Positions 11,601-23,278 of a DNA stretch of 64,000 nt are shown here, piece by piece. Position 1 is the stretch's first letter; each line of letters opens with the position of its first letter. The notes beneath the pieces were generated by a model. The model did no database searches, had not been told where the DNA came from, and saw nothing but the letters and a program-made list of their open reading frames with translations. Made by a program: the position numbers and the translations under genes. This DNA is from Sipunculus nudus (taxonomy: Eukaryota; Annelida; Sipuncula; Golfingiida; Sipunculidae), in NCBI GenBank assembly GCA_026874595.1, contig CM049309.1, forward strand, positions 71,284,926 through 71,348,925, read 5' to 3'.

Positions 11601-12974
11601 TTTACAAATAAAAAAATTAAGAACTTATAGTTTTTCCGATTATGTATCATGTTTTGTGTTATTCACGCATTTAAAGCAGAATCATGCATAAGCAATTTTA
11701 ATATATGCATGCAACTATAATTATAATGAAACTGCATTTGGCTGTGGCTCTTAAATGACCACAAGTTAACCAGTGCGTCTCTGTGACTTCCGAGTTATAC
11801 ACATTGGATAACATCCCAGCACTTCTGACTGACTTCCGAGATTGCTTCCGAGCACAAAATCGTCCATAACGTTCAGATTGAAGAATGGATAACTATTATT
11901 CTTCACAGAATGATAATAAAGATCTTATTCTATCGGGGAAAAAAACAAAACGGTATTGAAGCGTTAGCATTTTGTATATGCTTTAAACTGCATTATTTAT
12001 AAAACGATTCCTTGGTTTCCGGCGTCCAGCTTCCGACTTCCAAGTTTACATATACGACCGCGCCATGACACCTTCACTTTTGAATGCGAAGTACCGCTTC
12101 ACGTGAATCGGTGCCACAGTGATGAAAGAAGGTAATAAATGTAATTATTTTTGTGTAACAACATTTTTTCTTCGATATTAAGCACATATAATACGACTAT
12201 ATAAGCCTGTGATGCCAAATAATACCAGACATGAAATATTTTGATCCGACCCTTAGAATGGGCGTTCTGTTGTGACTGCCATCATGACTCCAGGCCCTAT
12301 CAGTTTATTTCAGAAGGCCTGAGTGTCATGATTGTCATGGCTAGCCCCAAAGTACCCCACAGAGTAGTCAAAAATTTCATACAAAAACTTCAATATCTCA
12401 ATAACTACATCACTGATGGTCATGAAAATTCTCCATGGAAACCTGAAATTAGGTCTCTGTTACCCATATTCTTTAGGCTGTATGGCTCCAAAATACCCCC
12501 CAGAATAATGGAAAATTTGATACAAAAAGTGCAGTATCTCTATAACTACAACACTGATGGTCATGATTTTCGGCATACATATTGATCAAGAGCTGTTCCA
12601 TCAGTTTCTGCAGACTGGGTGCGCTGCCTCTATTTTTTTCAAATTTTTATGAATTTTTTTTCTCTTTTTTTGAGACCTTTAAAGATGTGGTTATCTGTCA
12701 ACAGGGTACAAATTGCAATAACTGGACCTAGAAACTTCATTCTTGTCATGCAAGGAGGCCCATGAAGAGCGCCTGTGGAAACTTGAAATTAGGTCTCTGT
12801 TACCCATATCCTTCAAGCTATAGGACTCTGAAGTATCCCTCAGAATGATGGACAATTTGATACAAAAGCTGTACCTGAACAACTAATGCGGAGATCATCA
12901 TGATTCTTTGCATGGATATTGACCATTAAGTGTTTTTATTAGTTTCTGCAGACTGGTGGAGCCACCTGTATTTT

Positions 12975-14159
12975 TGTATCCTCCAAAACGAAGTTTTGCA
13001 GATACTATGTTTTTGACCGGGTTCCTCCGCCGCCGCCACGTTTGTTTCGAGAGAGCTCCTCTGAGAAAAATGGACCGATTTTTCCGAAACTTACACCAAT
13101 TATCGAGTCACATGTGAACTAGTGCCTAACCAATTTGTGTTGACCTCTGACCTTTCCCCTCTATCCAGCGTCCATTTGTGCGTCTGTTTCCACACATAAA
13201 CCCTCATATCTCTGGAACCGATTGACCAATCAGGAAATAAAATTTATACAAATTTAGCCCTTGGATTGCTTTATAACATACACAAAAATGGTGGCACCAC
13301 CTGTAACCATGTTTGCACAGTGTCCATCTGTTCATCTGCCTTGGGATAATGTCACTCATATCTCTGCAGTGAATTGACTAATTCACCTGAAATTCGGCAT
13401 GCATGTACATCCAGGATAGCTTTCTTGATTTTATGACAGATGGCGCCACCTACATTCACGTTCACGCTGATCACATCCAAGCTCATATCTCAGGAACCGT
13501 TTGACCGATTGGGCCAAAATTTTGCATGTGTATAGATCTCACATAGCTCTTTATCATACGCAAAACTGGTGGCGCCACCTGCAACCATGTTTGCACAGCG
13601 TCTGTCTGTTTTCTGCTGTGGGATAATGTCACTCATATCTCGGCAGTGGTTTGACATATCTGCTTAAAATTTTGCAGTTTTATACATCCTGGATAGCTTT
13701 CTTGATTTTATGACAGGTAGCGCCACCTACATTCTAGTTTATGCTGCAGACATCCAAGCTCATATCTCGGGAACCGTTTGAACGATTGGGCCAAAATTTT
13801 GCATGTGTATAGATCTCACATAGGTCTTTATCATACACAAAACTGGAGGGGCCACCTGCAACCATTTTTGCACAGAGTTTGTCTGTTTGTCTGCCGTCGG
13901 CTAAAATCACTCATATACATGTAGTGGTTTGACTTTTCTGCCTATAATTTTGCATATGTATACAACTTGGACAGCTTTCTGGATTTGTGGTAGGTGGCAC
14001 AACCTACATACACATTTAGGCTGCAGACATCCATGCTAATAATTTATGCAACATACCTTACTCTATTTCCCCTTGCCACTCAATCCATGCCTCACTTCAG
14101 CCGTTCCACTCTGATTTTGGCGGATACACGTAGTCACTTGTCGGCTACCCGTATTCTAG
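12975..14159 (+). mobile_element. Family-C Helentron-like element, copy 2, nested in D
   Basis: It starts TGTATCCTCCAAAACG with the same 5' hairpin (GTATC/GATAC, AAAAC/GTTTT) as copy 1. It ends TTTTGGCGGATACA, the hairpin GTAGTC-acttgtc-GGCTAC, then CCGTATT and CTAG before TTT. Internal alternating units carry GGTGGCGCCACC (13568) and near variants. D sequence flanks it on both sides. Confidence 0.8.
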
Positions 14160-14343
14160 TTTTTAAAGTTTACACATTTTTTTCTCTATTTTTTAGATAT
14201 ATAAATACAGACTAAATCTTGGCCTGTTGGTTAATCTGTTTGATGCTTCAGTTGAATGGGTATATACTACCATTCTGATGATAAAATTTCCTTTAGCGAA
14301 TCTCTTCCCAGTCAGCTGAGCGTCATGACCCATGGGTCACTTG

Positions 14344-15505
14344 TTCCTCTTTATGTGATGTTAAAAAGTTTGTCATATTATTTATGATGCTTCATGACAT
14401 GATGAATAGTCTGATTAATAATGTACATTTAAGGGGTATATATCATGGAAGTTTTGGACATTTTCCTGACATTTTGAGATATGTTATCTCTGAATTTTAA
14501 ACCATGTGTGAAAAACATATAAATATGTTTTACATAAATAGAAAGTGTTATTGTTCTTTGTATGACATCTTTTAAAATCTTATGATATCCAGTGAAGGAC
14601 GAATAATCTCATATTGCTGATATCTTATGAAAGAGAATGTATGAATTTATCAATATTCTTAATATACAGTACCATTTATTGTATAACTTTAGTGATTATT
14701 GTTGAATAGAGAATCTTACAATTTTGGAACCTTTGCAAATATTAAAACCACCACTGACTGTCACTATACTAGGCTGTATATATCACTTCTCAGATTGGCT
14801 TGCCTTGAGTTGATGTAGTGGTATAACACTTGGAAAAGTCTTGAATCTTGGAACCCATCTGCTCAGCACTGTCTTGAGATGTTTATTGGAATCTGCCAGG
14901 GTTGCTGCGTAAGTTGGATCAGCATCAAAGCATTATGGGTTCTTGCTGATATAAGGTTCACACTAGCCATGAAAACATGTATGAGTCAACTTTGTGAAAA
15001 TGATTTGACCAATAAGGACTTCCTTGAGTTGTGACACCAGTCAGGTAAAAAATTGTACTGCAGGGGCCATCCATGATATCAGTTTTACAATGTTATTGTT
15101 GTTCACAGCAGGTACTTTTTTTAACTGTAGACCTTGACTGAGGAATGAACACAAATGAATTTCTGTGATGACTGCTGCCATTTCCTGTGCTTTAGCAGGT
15201 TGTAGCTAGTAGCTGTCAGTCACATACCCTATGGAAGGTATGCTTGTATGCAGTTAAAAATTCAAAAGAAATGCAAGGAGATAACAAGTATGCTGAGTTA
15301 CAACAAGATCTTTTGCAACATGTTGTTAGTTAATTGACATATTTAACAATTGTCTGGTATGTTCTAAGTAAGAAATTGTAAGTGGTTAAGTGTTATAAAA
15401 ATGATGAAAATTTTTGCTTCCCTATCCAGATTTTCAGCACAGTTTTTGACAAGCCCTGTACTGCCACTCAGAGATCATAAATGAGAGGGACAAAAGTACT
15501 GCTAG
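14344..15505. other. Unassigned sequence
   Basis: AT-rich, with no persuasive gene, terminal repeat or tandem array. Nothing further can be supported. Confidence 0.4.
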
Positions 15506-15513
15506 GTTCACAT

Positions 15514-16391
15514 TAGAGCCCTGTGCAGGCTGGAATTTAGAGCCTGCACCCGCCCCGCAAAACAAACCTTCAGCCCGCAATCGCCCTGCCCGGCAGATGG
15601 ACAACCTGCCCCTCACCTATAATAAAATAAATTGCCCCGCACCCGCTCCGCAAGTTTTGCTTGTATGTTACACTACTGGTCACTCCCTGCACTAGCTGGA
15701 GGACAGTATTTGCTCACCACTGTTCATACCTTTTGTTTGACAAAGAAATTAATCCTGTTCAGTGAGGATCAGCTAATTAACTGAAAGGGGGAAGGCTATG
15801 GAACTGCAGAGGGTGGCAACTCTATGTCATGAACTCAAATTAGCAACATGCTCTTTATCTCATTCTGCTAGGCCAATGCATTCATCTAAACTAGCCAGTG
15901 CTCTTTGGCTCATTCATGATGAGCACACCTCAGTCTTGGTTAGTTATGTATTTAAGCTATATCCTGCTGTTGACAGAGCCAGATACAACCATGCAGTGAA
16001 TATTAGAAGATCATGTGCAGGTAATACATGTACTCCTGGTGTTCCACCTTCAGCCATGTTATGTAATATCTGAGACTGGCCACAAGTACAGGCCTAAATT
16101 ATATTTCACAAGTGCAGTATACAAATTCAGAAAATGGAATAAATGAAGGAACATAAACAGACCTGCAGTACTTAAGAAATTTCGTAAATGTAATCATCTC
16201 CCCGCTATAACCATGTTTTTGGCCTGCAGAAACCCGCACTAAAATATCCTGTAACCCGCCCCGCATTTCCTAGCTCTCAGCACGCACCCGCCCTGCCCCG
16301 CAGGTAATTTTTTTGGCCTGCCAGGTTTTTTTTGGGGCAGGTTGCTGGCCCCAAAGCCCACGGGGCGGGTTGGGGCCCACACAGGGCTCTA
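15514..16391. mobile_element. hAT-superfamily non-autonomous transposon
   Basis: The left end TAGAGCCCTGTGCAGG matches the complement of the right end (CCCACACAGGGCTCTA) over 12 bases plus. The ends begin TAGAG, which fits the hAT terminal pattern YARNG. The 8-bp direct repeat GTTCACAT flanks it exactly (15506-15513 and 16392-16399); 8-bp duplications are diagnostic for hAT. The outer 150-200 bp on each side are CCCGC-rich, while the centre is ordinary AT-rich sequence. A 91-residue frame at 15798-16073 has no transposase motif, so it is scored as non-coding. Confidence 0.88.
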
Positions 16392-16399
16392 GTTCACAT

Positions 16400-17432
16400 A
16401 TGCCATGATACATCAGGAAAGTGATGGTCATGCTAAAAACGCAATCTGCTTGCCTGTTGTAAATTTCACCACTTATGCTTGTCAATAGTAGATAATAGAT
16501 GGTATGGAAAATAATGGCTCAATGTTTCAATCTTGTGAACAGTTCAGCTGTCATGTTTATTGTTGATGATTCCAGGAATATATGTGATACTGGGAAGTTG
16601 CATTTGGTGTGCTTTTATTGTCTTAAAACATGGCAGAAAATTGGACTTTGTTTTGTGAGTACTGAAGCAGTCACAGTCTTTACTACCACCTGCCACCACC
16701 TGTTTTTGGGAAATGATTATTTATTTTGTCCAATTCTGAGTGCATTAGTTAACTTTGGGAGTATACCATGTGCCTGGTATTGTATTGTTGTGAAAGATAC
16801 CTTTGAAAAACTGAAGAAAAACTATACAAGTTTACATTAATTAATTTTGACAAAATGTTATGTACATGCAATAGAACACTTGTGAAAAATAATTATGTCT
16901 GAAAAGGTTGTTCATATGTATATTAATTAACTAGAATAAATATTACTAACCTGGAATAAAATCCTTTGGGAAAATAGGTATTGGAGAAAAAATAGTTGTT
17001 GAAGAATGTATTAATTGTATTAATGAGATAACATATGTACCTGGAGAAGTAAAATAATAGTTGTCTGTGAAAATAATTTACATTTTGTCAGAGTTTTGAC
17101 ATGACATTTCTATATTTCAGAGAAGTGGGGAAATACAGCTTATCATGTTTGCATATTGTTTGAAACTGTGATCTGTCATATTTAAGGATGCCAGACTAAC
17201 ATCCAGGTCATACTTGAAAAATGTCAGAAATACAGCTAAGTTATAATTGGTAAGCTGAGGAAACCCAGTACAGTGGGGCATCTTGTTATGAGAATTATAT
17301 TTTCCAAATCCCAGAAATTTGCTAGGTTTCAGGATTGCAGGAAAATAGCAGCACAGACAGAGACAGCCGCCAGCTTGTGTTTTCTGTGACAGTATGGTTA
17401 TGCACGGCCCGAGACATTCACTGTGTACTTAC
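16400..17432. other. Unassigned sequence
   Basis: AT-rich, with a 113-residue frame at 16499-16840 that has no family signature and no splice context. Nothing supported. Confidence 0.35.
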
Positions 17433-17622
17433 TCAGGCTTTATATAATAATCTTCAGCCATTGTAGGATTGATGAAGCAACACTGAACACAAGGGGACAT
17501 GTATTGGGAGAAAAAGGAGTGGAGCTCGTCCCCAGAGATGCATAGGACTTTATTCTTGACATTTATGAGTGGCCGGACTTGATGTGCATTATCTGTCCAT
17601 ACTGTGTGCATAAGAAGGGGTC
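17433..17622 (-). CDS. Candidate minus-strand exon of an unrecognised gene
   Basis: The open frame reads HTVWTDNAHQVRPLINVKNK and continues CISGDELHSFFSQYMSPC, then CCFINPTMAEDYYIKP. It ends exactly at a strong donor, CTGA|GTAAGTAC. A possible acceptor, ATAGCCCAG, lies at 17623. Residue composition looks more like a real globular protein than the surrounding translated intron sequence (several Cys, Trp, Pro, Gly and acidic residues). No family is recognised, no partner exon was found, and the acceptor lacks a good pyrimidine tract. It may be a decayed gene fragment. Confidence 0.3.
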
Positions 17623-18484
17623 CTGGGCTATTACATTGTGACCAAAGCATGTATTAGTTTTTAATGGCTACCTGGGGCCCAGTGAACGGCTGATTACAAG
17701 CTTTTTATTCCTTTTGGGAGACTGGTGGGGACAAGTTATGGAGCTGGACATCAGAATATAACCACCAGCATACAGCTTTTATAGAATCATTGAAAGCATT
17801 CATAACCATATAAAATCGGCAGCCATTAACCAGGGGTATCTTGGTTCTGTTAGGGTCACATTCATGGCAAAGGCTTGACCTGGCCCTAACATAGAAAAGT
17901 TGGAGGTTCTCTTAAACTGTTATGGCAACTACTAGGGAAGTGTGGTGGTAGGTACATTGCCTAAGTTTCTATTGCATGGTGCATATTTGAACACAGTTGA
18001 ATAAAGATTGCTGACCATGCATGTTGAAACATGAATAAAGGTTCTGGCATAATCATGAGTCTTTTCTTAGTTAATGGAGTTTAATAATAAATCTGGAGAT
18101 AAAATGACCATAGCATTGTGAATATAATAATGAACTTTAACTTATTTGAATAACTGGAAAACATATCCAGAGACATGTATAAAGCTAGTTTGAGCAGGGG
18201 CTAAGGTATAACAGGGTCTGTACACATCCATGATTTCCTGGAAAGTTCTACAAAAAGATAATTTCAGAGTCATAGTATAGTTAGTCTGGGAAAAACAGTG
18301 TTTTTGAGGATATGCCCTAGGTTGCATATAGTGTACATAAGAATCCTTGAAAATTCCTCAGATCAGAGTTTAAAGACATATGGTCACATCTGGTGAACCA
18401 AAAATGTATGTTGTTAAATTGATCAACTGTACTAACTCATTTATTAAGATTTTACATATGTTGTCATTCTTCAAATATTTTAGT
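17623..18484. other. Unassigned sequence
   Basis: AT-rich. No gene, repeat border or RNA seen. Confidence 0.35.
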
Positions 18485-18718
18485 CATATATATGTCGAGG
18501 TAAGAATGAGAATCTGGGAAGATCCAGAATCTTCCCGGGAAAAATGAGAATCCTGATTTTTCCCGGGAAAAATGAGAATCCAGAGATGGTATGAAGGGAT
18601 TCCCATTTTTCCCGGGAAGAATGAGAATTCTCATTCTTCCTGGGACAAATGAGAATTCCAGTCTCACCTGGGAAAATTGAGAATTCTCATTTTTCCCTGG
18701 AAGAATGGGAATTATTGA
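18485..18718 (+). repeat. Left arm of a fold-back region: palindromic CCCGGG/GAATTC repeats
   Basis: It begins ATATATGTCGAGG and AAGAATGAGAATCTGGGAAG, then repeats blocks such as TTTTTCCCGGGAAAAATGAG and GAGAATTCTCATT, which are self-complementary. The right arm at 23279-23526 is the inverted copy, with the TCGAG end pointing outward on both sides. Confidence 0.8.
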
Positions 18719-18744
18719 TGCCAACTTAACTCTTTTAATTTTTT

Positions 18745-21254
18745 AGCGAACCTGTGAGCTTATGCGATGGTGTGGCGTCGTCCGGTGTCCGTCGTCAGTC
18801 GTCTGTACGTTAACCCATACTATCTTGAAAACAGCAAGAAATAGCATTATGAAATTTTATGCATAAAATTAGTCATCTAAAAAACTCTATCGGATTTTGC
18901 TTATTTTTTGGCTAACTGCATTTTCTTAGATTTTATTGGGAAAAAGCTAAAAAAAATTTTAAAAATTTTCTTCTCCGAATCTGTTTAGCCAAATTGTCCA
19001 ATATTTTACAGAAATGATTCCTGGAACAATCTCTCTCAAGTTTGTTTGGATGGTTTAATTTCGTTGATTTTTGGCTGAGTTACAGGAAGTTGAACTTAGT
19101 CATCTGTCCAAAAAAGCATATTAAAATTACAATCTCAGAAATGGCTTGAGATATCATCACCAAATTTTATGCCAGTGTTGGTCACATGAGTCATATCTGA
19201 AATTGAGGTATTGGTGGCGCCACCTGCATCAGCCTTTTTTGTACGGGGGGTCATCAGTGCCAGTATCATCCAGACAGCTACAAATAACTGAAACTATATG
19301 GCCAAATTGGTTAATATCCTAGGAATGATCCTAGGGTAGTGCTTTCTGAAGTTTGTTCAAATGGTCTCAGTTCATTGACATTTGGCTAAGTTATGGGAAG
19401 CTGAATTTAGTCATATGCCATAACAGCCCATTTTAGCTAAGTGGCTACAAAAATCTTCTTCTCAAAAACCACTTGGCCAAATTCTTAAATCTCACACATT
19501 AATTATCCTCAGATGTTGATAATTCAAGTTTGTTCAAATGGTCTCAGTTCAGTGACTTTTGGCTGAGTTATGGGAAGCTGAATTTAGTCATATGCCATAA
19601 CAGCCCATGTTAGCTAAGTGGCTACAAAAATCTTCTTCTCAAAAACCTCTTGGCCAAATTCTTAAATCTCACACATTAATTATCCTGAGATGTTGATAAT
19701 TCAAGTTTGTTCAAATGGTCTCAGTTCAGTGTCTTTTGGCTGAGTTATGGGAAGCTGAATTTAGTCATATGCCATATTCATAGTCATAGTCATAGTCATA
19801 TTGTCTTTTATGGTTCCAAAGAATGAATTTTGGCTGAATTATAAAGATTGAATTGAGTCAATTTACCATATATATTAGCTGTGTGAAGCAGATACATCTA
19901 GCCTAGCACCAGTTTATCAGCATCCATTACATCATGCCTCTAGACATTTAGATTTCAGGTTATCTATGAAAAATATTGACAAGAATGTTTTTTAAAAGCT
20001 TTTAAAATATGTAGATTTATGATATTACATATCATCTGTACACTAACTCATAATTTCTCAGGAATAGCAGGAGCTACTTTCAACAAAATTTATGCAATTA
20101 TCTGTCACATATCAAATGTTGATGGATTCAGCTTATTTTTGCTATCTGCATTTACTTAGATATTACAGGGAAAAAGCTGAAAAAACTTTAAAAGTCTTCT
20201 TCTTGTAAACGGTCCAGCCAAATTGTTCAATATTTAACAGAAATTATCCCAGAGGCGAGCCCTCTAAAGTTTGTTCAAATGGTTTGTGTTGGATTAATAT
20301 TAGCAGAGCTACATAACAGGCCAAGATTGTGTATGTTTCTTGAATAGGTTGAGAAACTGCCAACTGTTTCAGATTTGGAAACAGATCAAGAGTTCATTCA
20401 GTGCAACCAAATATAGGTCAAGAGTTCAATCAGTACAGCCAAGCACAAGGCATGTGATCACCTCATGGGCAGCATGTGATCATCTCATGGGTAGCATGTG
20501 ATCACCTCATGAGTATCATGTGATCACCTCATGGGTGTCATGCCACTCAGGGCTGCATATGGAGCCAATCTGTGAGCTTATGCAATTGTGTGGCTACTAT
20601 TTCAGATTTGGCAATAGGCAAAAGGTCAGCCTGGATTTATTTATAGCTTTGGCAGACTGCCAACTGTGTCAGATTATGCAACAGGTCAAGAGTTCACTCA
20701 GTGCAGCCAGGTACAGGTCAAAAGTTCACTCAGTCTAGCCAGGTGCAGGTCAAGAGTTCACTCAGTGCAGTAGCCTGAGCCAGTAATTTGTCACAGTACA
20801 CTTTGGGCAACAGCCTTTCTCACCTAAGCCTGGTCAGCCCTATGCATCAGACTCAAGGTAAGTTTGATGTATTGGCCTGATATTCTGACCTGTCTATGTG
20901 TCTTTAATGGCTTTCTCATTCACAAGACAGGTGTCACCATCTACAATGACTTTTGCAAAGTGTATTTGCCTGCTTAATTCTACGGAGGAATTTGATATAT
21001 CAGCCTGAAATTGGGCATATCTATACATGTCAAATAGCTTTGTCATATACAAGACTGGTGGTGCCACCTACAATAATTTTTTCATTGTGTGCACCCATGC
21101 CAGAATTTCAGCAGTGATGTTTGTGTATTGTTTCTTGTTCAAAATGTTTAGTACTTGCATTGTTCATATATATGAAAAGTAGTGGTTCAGCATTGAAGCG
21201 TTATACCTGGTGTATATCCATATGCACAGGTTTGCATTAGGCCTGTAGGCCTTG
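18745..21254 (+). mobile_element. Family-E Helentron-like element
   Basis: It starts AGCGAACCTGTGAGC followed by GTCC/GTCGTC words (18778-18805). Near the 3' end ATGCACAGGTTTGC gives the inverted match to GCGAACCTGTG with one mismatch. The 3' hairpin AGGCCTGTAGGCCT is followed by TTG (giving CTTG) before TTT. The body has three tandem units of about 179 bp (GCTGAATTTAGTCATATGCC at about 19399, 19578 and 19756) and one perfect GGTGGCGCCACC (19213). It shares its architecture with families A-D but not its sequence. Minisatellites occupy 20340-20770. Confidence 0.68.
20340..20770 (+). repeat. Minisatellites inside family E
   Basis: A ~26-bp unit ATGTGATCACCTCATGGG occurs four times (about 20452-20540). 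The phrase GGTCAAGAGTTCACTCAGTG recurs five times between 20385 and 20770, together with a 'CTGTGAGCTTATGCAATTGTG' word recalling the element's own 5' end. Confidence 0.85.
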
Positions 21255-21665
21255 TTTCAAATTTATTTCTCTTTTTCAAAGAGAAACTTTGATAATCTTT
21301 CTTTCACATTAATTCTGAACTGTTCAAGTGTTAAAAAAGAAATAAAATTAGCATATAAAATAACAGGTATATGGTGGAACTTAACATGTACTGATGTCAG
21401 AAGCTCACTGACAACTTGTCAAATGTGTTAGTCAATCTAACATAGATGTTTATCTTCACTGAATTGTAGATTAAAAATATTCACATCTAGAAATTTTTAT
21501 AATTGAATCATGTGTGCTAAGAACAAATATGTAAATATCAGGTGTGCTTGTTTTCAACTTACATGTATGTGATGGGTGTAGTACTATCATGTGTGAATAA
21601 AACTAATTTTAACAGAAATGTGTTTTCTACTTTTTTTCATGACAAAGAATGTTACTGTTCTTTTA

Positions 21666-23171
21666 AGCCCCGTTCCCACTTTCACGAATTTGACGCAGAA
21701 TCGCCATGAACTTACATCATTAAAATTCGTAGGGACGTCGTGGGAGACTCGTAGATGATGTCTTGAACATTCGGTAATGTTCGTAGCGAGGTCTTGAGCA
21801 CTCAGAATTCGTGGCGCTATTTTTGAAATGTTCAAAAATTAAGCTTTGTCGTCACAAGTCGTAGCTAAATCATAACAGTTTCTTGGTCAGTCGTGTGAGA
21901 GTCTTCATAATTCTTGTAAATTTGTGATGTAAAACAATGTCACGAATGCTCACGAAGGACAACGACATCGACACGACTTCAACACGACTACAATACGACT
22001 ACCACAAGAACCTCTCAAGAGAGAGTCACGTTCATAAAGCCCCTTCCTACTTCCACGAATTTGGTGACGAATCATCAAGAACTGACATCATAATGTAACG
22101 GAAAATTTTATTTTCTTAGTGATTTTTAAATTCTTACAAACCAATGAGGAATAAGGTTTAGAAGTAAGAACACTGTGTAGATTTGTAAATTTGTTTTCAA
22201 GAAGATTTGTATTGTGGTTATTGGTTCCAAATAAATTTGAACTAAAATAATTTAAAGAAGCTGAATCAAATTACTTTTCTTTTGTAATTTGTATCTTCTT
22301 TGTAAACAAACAAGGAAGTTTTTGTAGTGAGTAAACCATGTAGATTAGTAAATTTGTTTTAAAGAAATTTTTTTTTATCGTTAATATTGGTTGACAAAAT
22401 AAATTTGAACCAAAACAGTTTAAAGAAGCTGAATATATTATACAGTTTCGTCATACTTAAACATATGGTCAATATAATAAATTATGAATTTCCTATTTTA
22501 CTATGGGAGAATAAACTGAGCCTAACACAAATTGATATTAACAGAATCTTATATCACATTGAGAGCTGAATCAATAAGATATTTTAACCAATATTTTGAG
22601 AATACAGATATTTTACATCCGATTAAGACGGTCGTCTACTTGGACTTAAAGAAGTTAACATCGTATTTGCCGCCACATAAATAAGTCGTAATTGTCTAAT
22701 TACTCAAATCAAATGAGACATATATTATCAGTGTTTTAAACTGGATAACTTTTGTCAAATTAAAATATCTGGAGAAGTTGAGTAAAGTGTTGTTATGGTG
22801 TCCTTTTACTAATATCGTCTTCTTTGTGACATTACAATAGCCATATATCTCATATAAAGCTATCTAACAATCCGTAGCAAAATTGAATGATCGTAGGAGT
22901 ATCGTCCACAAGTCGCAGATCAATCGTGGAAATATCGTACCAGTATCTTAGACGTCGTCACTGAGCCGTGAACATTCTTAAAAGTGTCGTGTCATATCGT
23001 GCTGGCTTCGGATCACTGTCGTAGCCAATCGTACTGGCATCGTACTCCTTTCGTACAATATCGTGGTCGTGATGGAATTTTTATCACTCGACAGGCCGAT
23101 TGGCCACGAATCGCCACGAATTCAACATCGTGGCGATTCGGCGTCAAATTCGTGAAAGTGGGAAGGGGGCT
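21666..23171. mobile_element. TTA-flanked inverted-repeat DNA transposon (PIF/Harbinger-like, non-autonomous)
   Basis: The left end AGCCCCGTTCCCACTTTCAC and the following GAATTTGACGCAGAATCG are inverted at the right end (CGATTCGGCGTCAAATTCGT, GAAAGTGGGAAGGGGGCT), about 45 bp with few mismatches. The triplet TTA flanks both ends (21663-21665, 23172-23174), the duplication size of PIF/Harbinger elements. A third copy of the end sequence sits at about 22040, so an older element may be fused or nested. Low-complexity CGAC repeats lie at 21960-22005. No transposase is seen. Confidence 0.72.
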
Positions 23172-23278
23172 TTAGCAATGGTCAATAAATAACATTATAG
23201 TTTGGTTAAAATACTGTAGTAAAATATGCAAACTTAACCCACCTTAACTATTAAAAGGATATCATTTAACAAATAGGA

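Larger units (their letters stand above)
8096..12343. mobile_element. 4.2-kb insertion into family D with 11-bp direct repeats and internal inverted duplication
   Basis: D sequence stops after GCCCCAAAGTA (8085-8095) and resumes with the same 11 bases at 12344-12354, as expected for a target-site duplication. Inside, the two ends are diverged inverted copies. Left GATAGAATAAGGTCTTT (about 8551) matches the complement of right AAAGATCTTATTCTATC (about 11918). Left TCGGAAGTCCGAAGTCGGAA (about 8450) matches the complement of right CTTCCGACTTCCAAG near 12030. The outermost 150 bp do not match each other. Long inverted repeats with a 9-11 bp duplication would suit a Mutator-like element, but no transposase is visible. 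The middle is AT-rich with (TA)n tracts and a GC-rich patch at 10960-11100. Confidence 0.55.
6156..14343 (+). mobile_element. Family-D Helentron/HINE-like element, copy 2, with two large insertions
   Basis: This copy shows both ends. The 5' end is the hairpin AGCTCAG-c-TGACT-gaa-AGTCA-t-CTGAGCT, then CTATAGCGATCACTC and a GTCC/GTCT tract (6200-6255). The 3' end is TCAGCTGAGCGTC, the palindrome TGACCCATGGGTCA, and CTTG before TT. The first ten bases GCTCAGCTGA are repeated inverted as TCAGCTGAGC at the 3' side. D sequence occupies 6156-8095, 12344-12974 and 14160-14343. Six tandem units of about 337-358 bp are visible in the left part. The gaps are a 4.2-kb insertion and a family-C element. 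Confidence 0.78.

Noticed and set aside
12241-12585. 114-residue frame as a conventional gene
   Set aside because: Most of it translates family-D tandem units (the phrase NYITDGH repeats as NYNTDGH); kept only as a possible chimeric transcript.
15798-16073. hAT transposase fragment inside the 878-bp element
   Set aside because: No zinc-finger BED or dimerisation-domain motif can be seen; probably filler sequence.
16499-16840. 113-residue + strand frame
   Set aside because: No family signature, AT-driven composition, no splice context.
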